Assembly (NCBI RefSeq): GCF_016909015.1
Contig: NZ_JAFBFA010000026.1
Location: 12,750 to 76,749, forward strand
Direction of reading: 5' to 3'
Origin: Gracilibacillus alcaliphilus
GTDB lineage: Bacteria; Bacillota; Bacilli; Bacillales; Amphibacillaceae
DNA: 64,000 nucleotides
The notes beneath the pieces are model-generated. The model had not been told where the DNA came from and did no database searches. It was given only the letters and a program-made list of their open reading frames with translations. Shown here in pieces: positions 45,648 through 55,282 of the stretch (position 1 is the first letter of the stretch; each line of letters begins with the position of its first letter). Both the position numbers and the translations under genes were made by a program.

Positions 45648-46466
45648 TTAGTGAATGCGTTCAACTTTACAGTCATTTTCTTCATTCAAAAAATCCTCAA
45701 TGCTTTTAAGCAAAAAAGGAGGGAAGTATAAACTCAATTCTCCATGACTTTTATAGTTCTGTACGTCTTCATCATATTCGATGTTAAAGTCATCTAAGTC
45801 TTTTAGTAGATAGATCATATGATCATTATAGGTGTATTCTGCAACGGAATAGTGTAGCTTCAAATCCCAACCTTTATTTTTATTTTCGAAAATTGTTTGT
45901 CTTAATAAATTATTTAGGTATTTAATATCACTTTCATCGAAATTTTTGCCCATCACATATGACATTATGTTATAAGATCGCCTTTCGTTTGATGTGATGT
46001 AGTTACCTAAAAGGTACTGTAACGATCCAGCGATTATTTTTGATTTTGGTTCTCTTACTCCATAATAAATCGCCGCCCATCCTCCTTTACTGCTACCGCA
46101 ATAGATGGTTTTATTAATTGATAGGCTCTCTTTTACACTATCAATTAAACTAAGGACAGCTCTTTCAACGTTAAAGTCTTTATCCTTACCAAGATAATAA
46201 TTTCCACGTTGATCAAAACCAAAATCATCTAATATAAATAACCGATTAGATTTCACTTTGCTCAAAGTTTTACCATAATTATAACGGGCTTTAATTCCTG
46301 GGCGAGGTATCCCGCTAAATACAACTATTAAATCATTGCTGTTTTTATTTTTTTCTAATAAATATTTTAATGTTGTTCCATCATGATGAAATTTTCTTTC
46401 CTTGTACATTAATTTTATTTTTGTAATTCCATACTCAATATATTTATCTATCTTAGCTTTATTCAA
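45648..46466 (-). CDS. Alpha/beta-hydrolase-fold protein, XcbB/CpsF or Asp2-like, in the tail module
   Basis: 272 residues from the TTG at 46466, preceded by AAGGAGGGATG; an ATG at 46484 overlaps that site. Resembles alpha/beta-hydrolases annotated with capsule synthesis (XcbB/CpsF) or accessory Sec Asp2: VVFSGIPRPG near 50, LFILDDFGFD near 77, and nucleophile elbow CGSSKGGWAA near Ser-124, with a possible catalytic His in SHGEL near 240. No signal peptide. More AT-rich than its neighbours. Sits between a deacetylase fibre and Tal, so a role in attacking or modifying host glycans is plausible but unproven. Confidence 0.65.
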   Translation of the reverse strand: MNKAKIDKYIEYGITKIKLMYKERKFHHDGTTLKYLLEKNKNSNDLIVVFSGIPRPGIKARYNYGKTLSKVKSNRLFILDDFGFDQRGNYYLGKDKDFNVERAVLSLIDSVKESLSINKTIYCGSSKGGWAAIYYGVREPKSKIIAGSLQYLLGNYITSNERRSYNIMSYVMGKNFDESDIKYLNNLLRQTIFENKNKGWDLKLHYSVAEYTYNDHMIYLLKDLDDFNIEYDEDVQNYKSHGELSLYFPPFLLKSIEDFLNEENDCKVERIH

Positions 46467-46514
46467 AACATCCCTCCTTCTCATTGATTATTTTACAATA
46501 ATATACAAGTTATA

Positions 46515-48479
46515 TCAATTAACATTTATCCACTCTCCCCATGTTGATTGGGTTTGAGCAAAACGTTTCCAAGTTTCTCCTGTCGGACTGTTAAATACAT
46601 GGTACTCTTGAAAGCTATAACCGTATATGGTTCTATCGGTTAATTTATGTGTGATCAAAGTTCCGTTTTTCCCTTCGATTGGCGATCCCACTGAATCATG
46701 ATTTTGCACTATGGAATATGTTACCCCGATCGGAAATGATGAAAATGGAGTATCTATATTATATTCATTATCACTCGGCATAATAGCGCCACTTATCAAA
46801 AACCAATCTCCGAATCTATTTACATCTATCACCCTCCGTTTATATACTCTATTTGAAGTGGCGATGTGGTACTCTTGATAGGCGTATGAAGGCGAATTAC
46901 TAGTTAAATCAGGTTTTATGTTTATCAGTAGCCCTCTAGTTCCTTCTGGGGAATCGCTTAAGTTAGGATTATTTCCAGTTATTCTTGAAAAAGTTATTCC
47001 TGTAGGAAATTCAGAAAAAGAAGATGTTGTATCATAATTATTAAATTCTGGATGATTTATAGATGAGTCAGAATACCAGTCACTGTATATTGAATTACTT
47101 AAAACATCCCGTCTGAATTTATATAGCCTATCAGTGTGTATGATATATTCTTGCCAACCAAATCCGTTCCCTTCTGAGTGGTTTCTGGGTTTAAAATTTA
47201 TTAATGTACCTGTTCTGTCGTTTGGAGCTCCATCGGAAGATGTTGCATAAACGGGCGATACAGTTACGCCCGTAGGGAAATGCGAAAACGGCGTGCGAGG
47301 GTTAAACCTATCTCTATCTGAGACAGACAATGACCCAGATATTAATCCGTCCACCCCAACAACATAATGATTTTCTCCCGCTGCTCTTTGCCCGGTCTCA
47401 GAATAGTCCCCAATTTCAATGATATTCCCCATTTTATTTAAAGCATCGTTCAAAGTAGTTACCATTGTTTTAGACTTAGCGTATTGGATTATTTCAGCAT
47501 ACAACAATTGTAGCTCGGGGGTATTTATGTTTGCGAAATGGGTACTTATAATGGCCAATCCATTCTGTTCTGTAGCTTGATCAATCAAAGATGTACATCT
47601 TTCTTTTATTTTCGCTATTGCATTAGCTAATCCCTCGTTTTCAATCCATCCCCTCATCGGTTGGGCGGATGGATCCAACCAAATTGTTTTTAATTCATAG
47701 CTGTTTAAGGGTGGTAAATTTAAACCTAGATGATAACCGCCATCCGAGTTTCTTGCAGCTCTATAATATGACTTAGCAAATTCTCTTTCTCTTTTGCCAT
47801 AATTCCCTCCCGGGTACATATAGTTATAGACATCGAATCCCATGTCTATAAGTTCTTGTTTGCTCTCTCGAAATTCTCTTTCTACAAAATCATTATCTGG
47901 ATTATCAATCATAGGTGGATTACTTGGATGTGTTTTTGAGTGAGAAGCTATCTCCCATCCTAATCTTTGCAATTCCATTATTTGATCTACTGACAAAAAA
48001 TTTGAAGAACCCACCCAGTCCGATACTATCGCTATTGTTTGAGGTACCTGTTCATTTTCGAAAATATTTTTTGCAATAGTGTACTCTTCTATCCTCCCAT
48101 CATCTGACGTGAAGACGGTTATTCCTCTTTTTCTTCTTGATTTTGAATTCAATTCCCAATTTTCAACATTTAGCTTATTTTGGGTTGCGGTAAAATTTGA
48201 TTCATTAGCATTTAATCGTTCATTTAATATTGGGTATTCTCCACGAGCTTGGATAACCTCAGCATCGCTAGTTCCTGATTCAATTACTATATTATTCAAT
48301 TGTTGTTGTGTACTATTGGATTTATCATTTGCTTGATTTGCTATAATCTTCGCTTGATTAGATGTATTTACAGCAGTTCTACTATCAACTTCAGCCTTAT
48401 TTGATTGATCAATAGATTTATTTAATTTGTCAGTCCCTTGTCTTAAAACGTCATCATATTTAATATGTTCTGTTGGCAC
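46515..48479 (-). CDS. Tail fibre with polysaccharide deacetylase (NodB) domain and three knob repeats
   Basis: 654 residues, GTG start after GGAGGCGGGG. Residues 1-100 are coiled-coil (N/Q/S-rich), then a NodB-type deacetylase domain (~118-360). It shows the metal Asp pair in FTSDDG near 123, metal His residues in SHSKTHP near 180 and YMYPGGNYG near 221. From ~385 three related ~80-residue units begin FSHFPTGVT, FSEFPTGIT and FSSFPIGVT and end in a Trp-rich W-x-x-W-like strand, resembling pyocin-knob domains. Probably a receptor-binding fibre that deacetylates surface polysaccharide. Confidence 0.85.
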   Translation of the reverse strand: MPTEHIKYDDVLRQGTDKLNKSIDQSNKAEVDSRTAVNTSNQAKIIANQANDKSNSTQQQLNNIVIESGTSDAEVIQARGEYPILNERLNANESNFTATQNKLNVENWELNSKSRRKRGITVFTSDDGRIEEYTIAKNIFENEQVPQTIAIVSDWVGSSNFLSVDQIMELQRLGWEIASHSKTHPSNPPMIDNPDNDFVEREFRESKQELIDMGFDVYNYMYPGGNYGKREREFAKSYYRAARNSDGGYHLGLNLPPLNSYELKTIWLDPSAQPMRGWIENEGLANAIAKIKERCTSLIDQATEQNGLAIISTHFANINTPELQLLYAEIIQYAKSKTMVTTLNDALNKMGNIIEIGDYSETGQRAAGENHYVVGVDGLISGSLSVSDRDRFNPRTPFSHFPTGVTVSPVYATSSDGAPNDRTGTLINFKPRNHSEGNGFGWQEYIIHTDRLYKFRRDVLSNSIYSDWYSDSSINHPEFNNYDTTSSFSEFPTGITFSRITGNNPNLSDSPEGTRGLLINIKPDLTSNSPSYAYQEYHIATSNRVYKRRVIDVNRFGDWFLISGAIMPSDNEYNIDTPFSSFPIGVTYSIVQNHDSVGSPIEGKNGTLITHKLTDRTIYGYSFQEYHVFNSPTGETWKRFAQTQSTWGEWINVN

Positions 48480-48491
48480 TTGCCCCGCCTC

Positions 48492-49292
48492 CTAATTAAA
48501 TTTATCTTTAAATTTCACAGACAAGGAAAAATTCAAGTTATTCCCACTTATCTGTAATTCATTCTCACCTTTAAAAAATTCAAGGAAATCAATATTATCA
48601 AGGAATACATCTACTCCATTTCGTTTTACGGTGAAATCCGTACCGTCAATAATCCAAGTTTCATTGTTGAAATTCGGAAAAGACATAGACTTATCATTTG
48701 CTCTTAAGATAAGTCCTCGTGCATTACCACTTATAGTGATTTTAGGAATAACCGCCAAACCCAATCCTTGAAATGTGATAGTTTGAGGTTGTGTGATTTG
48801 TTGTATACCAATCCCTAAATGGCCGAAAGGGATACTGGTTGAATTAAAAACAACCTCAGTGCTTCCCCATGTTATCTCGTCTGAATCAACAATTAAATAT
48901 TTATGCGGATCATTAGCAACTAACGGTAAATTAAATCTCGCAAATGGTCGCACTCTCTCAGGATCAAATTGATCACTCACTTGGACCATATAATATTTAT
49001 CCGGTTCATAGTCATAGACCAGCTTAAATAGTCTTGGTCTTCCGTGTTCATTAAATAAAAAAGAAACAAAATCATTTAACTGTTGTTGTAGCTTATTTCG
49101 ATCTCTACCTTGTGTCCCAAATGGTAAATTAAATGGTTTTTCTTGTATTTCAGAACCAAAATTCCAACGTCCAGGCATACCTGGAATAGATGTTGTTTTG
49201 TTAACGATTTTCCCAGTCGTAGGATGACTATGTCCTTCTTCCAAAACAAGACCAAAATTAGAAGGCCGATATTTATCATCTAATAAAATCAA
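48492..49292 (-). CDS. Distal tail protein (Dit)
   Basis: 266 residues of the siphophage tail-component family that forms the hexameric hub at the tail tip. N-terminal ring part with PGMPGRWNFG and the FGTQGRDRNKL segment; the C-terminal half is a galectin-like beta domain. Starts with TTG at 49292 overlapping the tape measure stop. Its usual follower Tal is displaced by two inserted genes. Confidence 0.88.
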   Translation of the reverse strand: MILLDDKYRPSNFGLVLEEGHSHPTTGKIVNKTTSIPGMPGRWNFGSEIQEKPFNLPFGTQGRDRNKLQQQLNDFVSFLFNEHGRPRLFKLVYDYEPDKYYMVQVSDQFDPERVRPFARFNLPLVANDPHKYLIVDSDEITWGSTEVVFNSTSIPFGHLGIGIQQITQPQTITFQGLGLAVIPKITISGNARGLILRANDKSMSFPNFNNETWIIDGTDFTVKRNGVDVFLDNIDFLEFFKGENELQISGNNLNFSLSVKFKDKFN

Positions 49293-52200
49293 AAGATCAC
49301 CCCAGTCTTCCTTGCATTTACTCTGATATAGTCATGTAATTGTTTAGCGATATCTTTAATATCCTGATCATTTCTCACATTAAATACTGCACCGTTAAAT
49401 AATCCCTCAAAATTTACTGTAGATACCGGTTGGTTTAAATCATTGATAACTCGATTAGCCTCACCGGGCGATCTAGCACCAGTCGCATAACCAGGTATTT
49501 GTATATTGTTTAATGCACGGACAATCTTCTTGCTCTCATCATGTGTAAAGACTTCATATCCTCGTGGTCTATCATAGAGACCAAAGTTAAGCATTTCCCA
49601 CCTGTTGCCCATACGACCAAGTTCCCATCCTTCTTCACCAGCTAAGAAGTTACCGCCTTTATGGCCTCCGGGTGGGGTACCATCTGCATACCCTATACCG
49701 GCAAGTGCACCACCTATTCCACCAGCAACCGATACATTCACTCTCTTGGTTACAGGCCGAGATAAATCTCTATCTAATTTTCCAGTACTAGGAGTTTGAT
49801 TTACACTAAGATTTTTATCTATATTTTTCCCTAGGACACTGTTTAATCTGTCTCCTGCACTTCTAGTCTCGTTTATTAAACCCAGATGAGCTTGAGCGCC
49901 TCGATTTCTAGTTGAATAAACATCTTTAGAAGCAAGACTATTAACTTGTTGCAATTCTCCTCTTGCGCCCTGTAGTTTACTAATTTGATCATCAATTTCA
50001 TTTACCTGATTGCGATATCCATCTGTATTTCTTTCAATTACATCCGTGTTTTCTTTTAATCTTCTTTTATTGGTCATTAACTTAGCTATTTCGTCATCAA
50101 TCTTGTTAATACCCTCGCCTCGCTCAGCATTTAAATCAACCTGAGATAAGATGATGGCTTCATATTCATATGAAAGATCATTAAACGCATTGATTTCATC
50201 TTCAGTTTTCTTTAGAGAATCATTCTTTTTTCCAATTTGTTTATCGATTCTGTCAATTTGTTGGTCATGTTTTTCGCGAACAGAATCAAGAACCAATTTT
50301 TCATCCTCTAATTGAACAAGTTTTTCAGATAATTTGATAGATTCTTCGCCAGTCGCATTATTAATCTTATTTCTTAGTTCTAAGATCTCTGAATCTTTAT
50401 CTTTTATTTCTGAAGTGACACTAGACATATCAGTAATAGCGGAAGATCGATTGTTTTCTAGTTCTTTTATTTCTCTCTGGATCGACCATTGATCTTCTAG
50501 GTTCTTTTTATGATCATTCAACCGATCAGTAATTTCCACATAAGTGTCATCTGCCAATCTTTGCTTTTCTGCTGAATTCAATTCTTTTACAGCCTCGAGC
50601 ATGTTGATATATGCATTTCCTTGTTCAGAGATAGCTTGAACTTTACTAGGAGTTTTTTCAACAATTTGATCATTCAAGCCTAAAAACTCTGTCATCTCTT
50701 CATTTGTCATACCTGATTTTTCTAATAAATTCTCTTGTTCCTTGGATAATTTAGCAATGGCTTCTTCTGTTTTAGCATTTTCTAACTCAGACATAATATC
50801 CATGTACCGTAAGACTTCATCACTAGATAGCTTATTCTTATCTTTTAACTTTTCGTACTGCACAATTAAATCATCAAGTGTGTTGATTTCGTCGTGACGT
50901 GCCTTTATCGAATCTACAACATCAGCCGTATTCTCTTTTGATTGGTTATGAAGAAGATACAGAGTAGTTGTTAAAGCAGTAATACCTGCTATAGCCCAAC
51001 CAACTGGTCCACTGACTCCCAGCAGGCCAATTCGTCCTATTAAACCAGCACCACCGGCTTTTCCTAACATAGTAGCGAGAGAGCCACCAATCTTTAAAAC
51101 GCCTCCAACTGCCGTTGTCAAACCACCAAGACCAACACTAACTGGTCCAATCGCTGCTGCAAAAGCAATTAATTTTAAAATGTTTCGTTGCTGCTCCTCA
51201 TCCATATCCGCGAAACTCTGAGCGCCTTCTTCAATTTTCTGAATTAAAGGTTCTGTTGCATTTAAAACTTCCATTAGCGCTGGAACCATGGCTTCACCCA
51301 GAGTAATGGACACGTCCTTCACACGGTTCCACAAAATTCTTAGCTGAGATTCGGTAGTAGCATACCGTTCAGCAGCTTCATCACTTAACGCACTGTTTTC
51401 TTCCCATGCAGATGTAGAATTTTCTACCGCTTCTGACAATAGATCACTTGCACCTGCTAACCTTAAGATAGTATCAGACTCACGAATACCTTTAATCCCA
51501 AGATCAGATAAAATGGAAGTTAGATTTTCTCCCTCATTAGAAGAATCTGATAGGCCTTTAATAAATAAATCAAGTGCATTGATAGGATCATTTTTCCAAG
51601 CTTCAGAGAATTCTTTGGAAGATACTCCTGCAGCCTTGGCGAATCCGGCAACCGCTTCTCCACCTTCATCAACTGCCGTTTCAATTTTCTTGAGTACCAT
51701 GGTCATAGCAGTACCGCCAGCTTCTGCTTCAATACCTAGAGAAGACATTGTTGCAGCCAAGGCCATAATTTGTGCCTCAGACATCCCTACAAGGGAACCC
51801 TGAGCAGCTAATCGCATACCCATACGCACAATTTCAGATTCAGTTGTGGCCATATTGTTTCCGAGTTGCACAACTGAAGAACCTAAACGATCAAATGCAT
51901 CCTGCGGCATACCAACAATATTGGCAAAACGGGCAAACTCCGTGGCCGCCTGTTCCCTTGTCATGTTGGTCGCTTCACCAAGGTCAATGATGGTCCTTGT
52001 AAATCCAAGAATGGATTCATTTTTGATACCTAACTGTCCCGCACTTTCTGCCACAGCCGCAATGTCTACAGCAGATGTAGGGAGTTCTTTTGCCATATCT
52101 CGAATACCACGGCTCAATTTGGCATATCCTTCTTCGCTCATATCCACTGTTTTTCGAACACCAGCAAAGGCAGATTCATAATCTATAGCCGCTTTAACCA

Positions 52201-52714
52201 TAGCTGTACCACCAGCGACAATTGGTGTGGTGACACGTAATGTATAGGACTTCCCAAAGTCTGTCATTCCCCTACCGAAGTCCTGCATTTTTTGACCGGT
52301 ATTGGTCATTTTTTCTCCTAGCTTTGTCCAAGGACTTTCCATACGTCTAATTTCATTGTTAAGATTTTTTAATTGATTTTCCGTATTATTCATTTCTGCA
52401 GCTGCACGATTATACTGGGCTGCCAAGTTTTGAGTTTGAACGGCATCTTCACCTTTTACTGCCTTTGACTCTTCATAACGCCTTTTCAACTCACGGACTT
52501 GTTGCTGCTGGGTTTTAAAACGGCGTGAGAGTACGTCAGATTGCTCTCGCATTCCTTTTAAACTATTGGTATAATCTTTACCGCCTGATTGCGCAAGCCT
52601 CATCTCTGAGCGCAAACCTTTTAAGTCTCGTTTAAAACCTTCCAGAGATCTATTGGCTCCTTCATCTTCCCATGATAATCTCGTCCTTAAAGCACCTATG
52701 TCTCTTGTGGCCAT
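49289..52714 (-). CDS. Tail tape measure protein
   Basis: 1141 residues, setting a tail of medium length. N-terminal coiled coils (~30-130), a TP901-type minor tail domain (~165-500), and a hydrophobic membrane-spanning block (~515-610, Gly/Ala/Leu-rich). A second long charged coiled-coil region (~620-930) and a C-terminal globular part containing GGHKGGNFLAGEEG follow. The last domain carries a YDRPRGYEVFTHDE segment common in Gram-positive phage tape measures. Preceded by the two tail chaperone frames. Confidence 0.95.
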   Translation of the reverse strand: MATRDIGALRTRLSWEDEGANRSLEGFKRDLKGLRSEMRLAQSGGKDYTNSLKGMREQSDVLSRRFKTQQQQVRELKRRYEESKAVKGEDAVQTQNLAAQYNRAAAEMNNTENQLKNLNNEIRRMESPWTKLGEKMTNTGQKMQDFGRGMTDFGKSYTLRVTTPIVAGGTAMVKAAIDYESAFAGVRKTVDMSEEGYAKLSRGIRDMAKELPTSAVDIAAVAESAGQLGIKNESILGFTRTIIDLGEATNMTREQAATEFARFANIVGMPQDAFDRLGSSVVQLGNNMATTESEIVRMGMRLAAQGSLVGMSEAQIMALAATMSSLGIEAEAGGTAMTMVLKKIETAVDEGGEAVAGFAKAAGVSSKEFSEAWKNDPINALDLFIKGLSDSSNEGENLTSILSDLGIKGIRESDTILRLAGASDLLSEAVENSTSAWEENSALSDEAAERYATTESQLRILWNRVKDVSITLGEAMVPALMEVLNATEPLIQKIEEGAQSFADMDEEQQRNILKLIAFAAAIGPVSVGLGGLTTAVGGVLKIGGSLATMLGKAGGAGLIGRIGLLGVSGPVGWAIAGITALTTTLYLLHNQSKENTADVVDSIKARHDEINTLDDLIVQYEKLKDKNKLSSDEVLRYMDIMSELENAKTEEAIAKLSKEQENLLEKSGMTNEEMTEFLGLNDQIVEKTPSKVQAISEQGNAYINMLEAVKELNSAEKQRLADDTYVEITDRLNDHKKNLEDQWSIQREIKELENNRSSAITDMSSVTSEIKDKDSEILELRNKINNATGEESIKLSEKLVQLEDEKLVLDSVREKHDQQIDRIDKQIGKKNDSLKKTEDEINAFNDLSYEYEAIILSQVDLNAERGEGINKIDDEIAKLMTNKRRLKENTDVIERNTDGYRNQVNEIDDQISKLQGARGELQQVNSLASKDVYSTRNRGAQAHLGLINETRSAGDRLNSVLGKNIDKNLSVNQTPSTGKLDRDLSRPVTKRVNVSVAGGIGGALAGIGYADGTPPGGHKGGNFLAGEEGWELGRMGNRWEMLNFGLYDRPRGYEVFTHDESKKIVRALNNIQIPGYATGARSPGEANRVINDLNQPVSTVNFEGLFNGAVFNVRNDQDIKDIAKQLHDYIRVNARKTGVIF

Positions 52715-52728
52715 TTACGTGTCATCTC

Positions 52729-52989
52729 CTAATTCCAAATATCACCTAGATAATGTTCTTTCTCTTGTGGCTTCTTGGCATGCTCCGTTACTTCCGTCTC
52801 TGCTTTTTGAACGTCTTCAGAAAAAAGATCATCAAAAAAGTGGACGTCCATCTGATCAATCTCAGACATCGTCCACCCTGTTCTTTTTATTTCTCCTCCA
52901 TAAATAGGACTCGGTTCAGGAAACATTAATTTTTTATACATAACAAGAAGGGAAGTGTACAGCTCTTGCGCTGTCACTCCCCCTTCATG
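52729..52989 (-). CDS. Tail assembly chaperone, frameshifted C-terminal part (gpT-like)
   Basis: Reads in the -1 frame relative to the preceding gene. The frame is open from before the slippery site, and the 82 codons from a GTG at 52977 are the part without alternative coding. The GTG has a G-rich run directly against it, poorly spaced for initiation, so expression as a gpG-T fusion of about 192 residues is more likely. Acidic, with a MDVHFFDDLF segment. Immediately before the tape measure gene, the standard place. Confidence 0.75.
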   Translation of the reverse strand, partial: HEGGVTAQELYTSLLVMYKKLMFPEPSPIYGGEIKRTGWTMSEIDQMDVHFFDDLFSEDVQKAETEVTEHAKKPQEKEHYLGDIWN

Positions 52990-53306
52990 TTTCCCTCTTG
53001 ATCAATTTCTTTATTAGTTTCATTTGGAATTCCAAACACTGCTTCTCTCAATTTTTCATAAAAATATTTGTCACTGACACCATTAAATAATTGGTCAACG
53101 GTAAATTGACCGCCGAACACGACATCACTTAAAATAGAAGCCATTTCTGTTTCTTCATCCAGCTGCTGCTGCGCAGTCGCCCGATAATCTTTTCCTTTTT
53201 TCTCGTTCTCTGCCTCGATTTTTAAATACATGCGCTTTGCTAAAACAGGAACTATGGGAGCTGTAAAGGTTTTTAATTCTCCATCAATACGTATTTCAAT
53301 ATGCAT
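52974..53306 (-). CDS. Tail assembly chaperone (gpG-like)
   Basis: 110 residues that escort the tape measure protein during tail assembly and are not in the virion. Helical and charged, with FTVDQLFNGV near 78. Lies between major tail protein and tape measure. Near its 3' end is the slippery heptamer G-GGA-AAC, allowing part of the ribosomes to continue in the -1 frame. Confidence 0.85.
   Translation of the reverse strand: MHIEIRIDGELKTFTAPIVPVLAKRMYLKIEAENEKKGKDYRATAQQQLDEETEMASILSDVVFGGQFTVDQLFNGVSDKYFYEKLREAVFGIPNETNKEIDQEGNMKGE
52989..52995 (-). other. Predicted -1 programmed ribosomal frameshift site
   Basis: GGGAAAC on the minus strand, in zero frame as G-GGA-AAC, five codons before the gpG-like stop. 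It fits the canonical X-XXY-YYZ heptamer and differs only in its last base from the lambda G/GT site GGGAAAG. After slippage reading proceeds as CAT-GAA-GGG into the downstream frame. Confidence 0.75.
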
Positions 53307-53905
53307 TAACCTTCCACTCCTCCGCCACCACTGTTAGGTTCATAGTCACTATCAATTACTTGCTCGAACCAATTATCGAAAATCGTTTCGTCTGTGACTT
53401 TAGATGATTGATCCCACAACTTATATTTTTCACGGCCATCATGAAGACGTGGTAAAGCTTCTCCACTTAAGTTAGGGGTTTGATAAGTCGGTGTTTCTTG
53501 TAATGTTTCTTTATTTTCTTCTGCAGGTGCGAGTTTCACTCGATAAATCCAAAAATACTCGTATCCACCTCGTGCGCTTAAAGATCGACCACCAATAGCG
53601 ATATATGGAGGATCATCATTTACGTTATCTGTTAATCCACCATTATCATCTAGATCTTTTCCTAAAATATCCGATTCTACTTCTTCTTCCAAATATGCTG
53701 TATTTAAAGTAACAGCGATCGGTCCCTTGGCTGCGTCAGAAAATAAAGTACCGTCATCTGCACGTAAATTCCCACGGTTGATTGATGGTTGCAAATTCAA
53801 TGCCATAGCCGGACCTAGTTTTTTAATTTCACTGTACGTTGTTGATTTTTCACTTTCGGCTGTAATCACAGCATAATGTAAATCTTTCAATCCTTTAATA
53901 GCCAT
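53306..53905 (-). CDS. Major tail tube protein (phi13/TP901-1 type)
   Basis: 199 residues. Opens AIKGLKDLHYAVIT, the pattern of phi13-type major tail proteins, with the ADDG.LFSDAAKG loop near 49 and a Gly-rich C-terminus. Forms the stacked hexameric tail tube. One-base overlaps with both neighbours' region and a position between connector genes and chaperones support the call. Confidence 0.9.
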   Translation of the reverse strand: MAIKGLKDLHYAVITAESEKSTTYSEIKKLGPAMALNLQPSINRGNLRADDGTLFSDAAKGPIAVTLNTAYLEEEVESDILGKDLDDNGGLTDNVNDDPPYIAIGGRSLSARGGYEYFWIYRVKLAPAEENKETLQETPTYQTPNLSGEALPRLHDGREKYKLWDQSSKVTDETIFDNWFEQVIDSDYEPNSGGGGVEG

Positions 53906-54238
53906 TTATTCTTCCTCCTTTGATATATAACTGAAACGTATAATCCTTCTATACTTTTTCATTTCTGTTTCATAGGTTCCGGATTCGAACATTCGCCCAA
54001 ATCCGGCACTCTTCATTTCCTTTTTCACTTGTTTAACAAGCTTATTAAAATTTCCTGAAGAAAAAACGTCCACTTGATAAAAATGCTTGGTCCATTGCTC
54101 ATCATCATCTGCTGACAACCACGGCGCCTGATTATATTCATTAAAAATAATGTATGTGGGTTCGTCTCCTGTATAGGTTCCCTGTGACGTAGGAGCAAGT
54201 GGTTCCAATATTTCTTTAATTAATTGATCAACACTCAT
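53906..54238 (-). CDS. Tail terminator / tail completion protein
   Basis: 110 residues. By position (after the HK97 gp10-like gene, before the major tail protein) and by its opening DQLIKEILEPL plus YQVDVFS strand, it fits the tail-terminator family that caps the tail tube. Sequence motifs alone are not decisive. Confidence 0.7.
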   Translation of the reverse strand: MSVDQLIKEILEPLAPTSQGTYTGDEPTYIIFNEYNQAPWLSADDDEQWTKHFYQVDVFSSGNFNKLVKQVKKEMKSAGFGRMFESGTYETEMKKYRRIIRFSYISKEEE

Positions 54239-54639
54239 GACATACCCAACCCTTTTTGAAATACATCAACATACTGATTCAAGATATTGTCTTTGTTATT
54301 TTCATAGACAATGGAGACTAACGGCTTTGGAGCGATGAACCGCTGAGCACGAACATTCCAAAATCCAAACTCGTGCATATATAGATAGAATCCCGGAGCC
54401 TGTGCTCCACCCTTTGTCCCAACAAATAATTCATGATTCGCTGGATCAGTTCTAGTAATGGATCCTTGCGCCTCTCCTGAACGTCTAGTAAGGCCATGGG
54501 AATATACCTCAGAAGAAATTTGTTCTTTTAAAAAGTCTCCACCCTTTATCAAAGCCTCATCTTTTAAATCTTCCGTCACGCCCTCTATCTTTTCCACCTC
54601 ACGAATCAATTCATCGATACCCTCAAATTCAATATTCAT
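54235..54639 (-). CDS. HK97 gp10-like neck protein
   Basis: 134 residues, opening FEGIDELIREVEKI, with a basic central segment and APGFYLYMHEFG near 82, the usual HK97-gp10 signature of a glycine-flanked aromatic/acidic patch. Part of the head-tail joining set; overlaps both neighbours by 4 bp. Confidence 0.85.
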   Translation of the reverse strand: MNIEFEGIDELIREVEKIEGVTEDLKDEALIKGGDFLKEQISSEVYSHGLTRRSGEAQGSITRTDPANHELFVGTKGGAQAPGFYLYMHEFGFWNVRAQRFIAPKPLVSIVYENNKDNILNQYVDVFQKGLGMS

Positions 54640-54968
54640 GATACCACCTTCAATCTAACTGACATGGTTTTCTTTAAGCCATCATCATCTTCTACAGATT
54701 CGATAGTGTGCTTTTTTCCTCTCCAAATAACAAAAAGGTTTTTTGGGCGCTTTTCGTCCGATAGCTTTGGTTGATAACGAATCTGAAAATCTCTCATGTT
54801 TTCGTTGTTGCTGGTAGCTGCAGCATAAAAAGAACGGCCTTTTAATGTTTTTAAACTGGCCCACGCTTTTGTATATTCAGTAGGGTCAGTGATAGGGAAA
54901 CCCTCATCATCCGTTCCACCTGCAGGTTTTTGGAAAATTAATCGATGTCTAAAATGACCTGAATTCAT
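54636..54968 (-). CDS. Head-tail adaptor / head closure protein
   Basis: 110 residues of the SPP1 gp16-like head-tail joining family: MNSGHFRHRLIFQKP start, a WASLKTLKGRSFYAA core near 31 and the FQIRYQPKL strand. Closes the connector channel after packaging. Four-base overlaps with both neighbours. Confidence 0.88.
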   Translation of the reverse strand: MNSGHFRHRLIFQKPAGGTDDEGFPITDPTEYTKAWASLKTLKGRSFYAAATSNNENMRDFQIRYQPKLSDEKRPKNLFVIWRGKKHTIESVEDDDGLKKTMSVRLKVVS

Positions 54969-55252
54969 TCAATGGCACCAACTTCCTTATAGCAATACCT
55001 CAATTGTTGAATAATAGCTTCAAATGAATGAGGGATGGGATAAGAAGCATTTCCTATCCTAGCTAACTCTCGGTTATCGTACCAATGGCCGACAAGCACA
55101 GTCACAGCCATCTTAAATAATTCGTTGGACTCATCAATCTCACCTACACCATTTTTAACATAGATTTTCGCCCTAGTAATAAGTGATTCGAGCATTTTGT
55201 TATCCTCATCATGATCAATTCGCAAGTATTCTTTAATTTCATTTACTTGCAT
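54965..55252 (-). CDS. Head-tail connector (gp6-like)
   Basis: 95 residues, mostly helical, opening VNEIKEYLRIDHDEDNKMLESL, the classical gp6/gp15 connector start, with an AVTVLVGHWYDNRE helix near 48. Forms a ring beneath the portal. Confidence 0.9.
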   Translation of the reverse strand: MQVNEIKEYLRIDHDEDNKMLESLITRAKIYVKNGVGEIDESNELFKMAVTVLVGHWYDNRELARIGNASYPIPHSFEAIIQQLRYCYKEVGAIE

Positions 55253-55282
55253 AACATCACCTCAAATAAAGAAGAGAACGAA

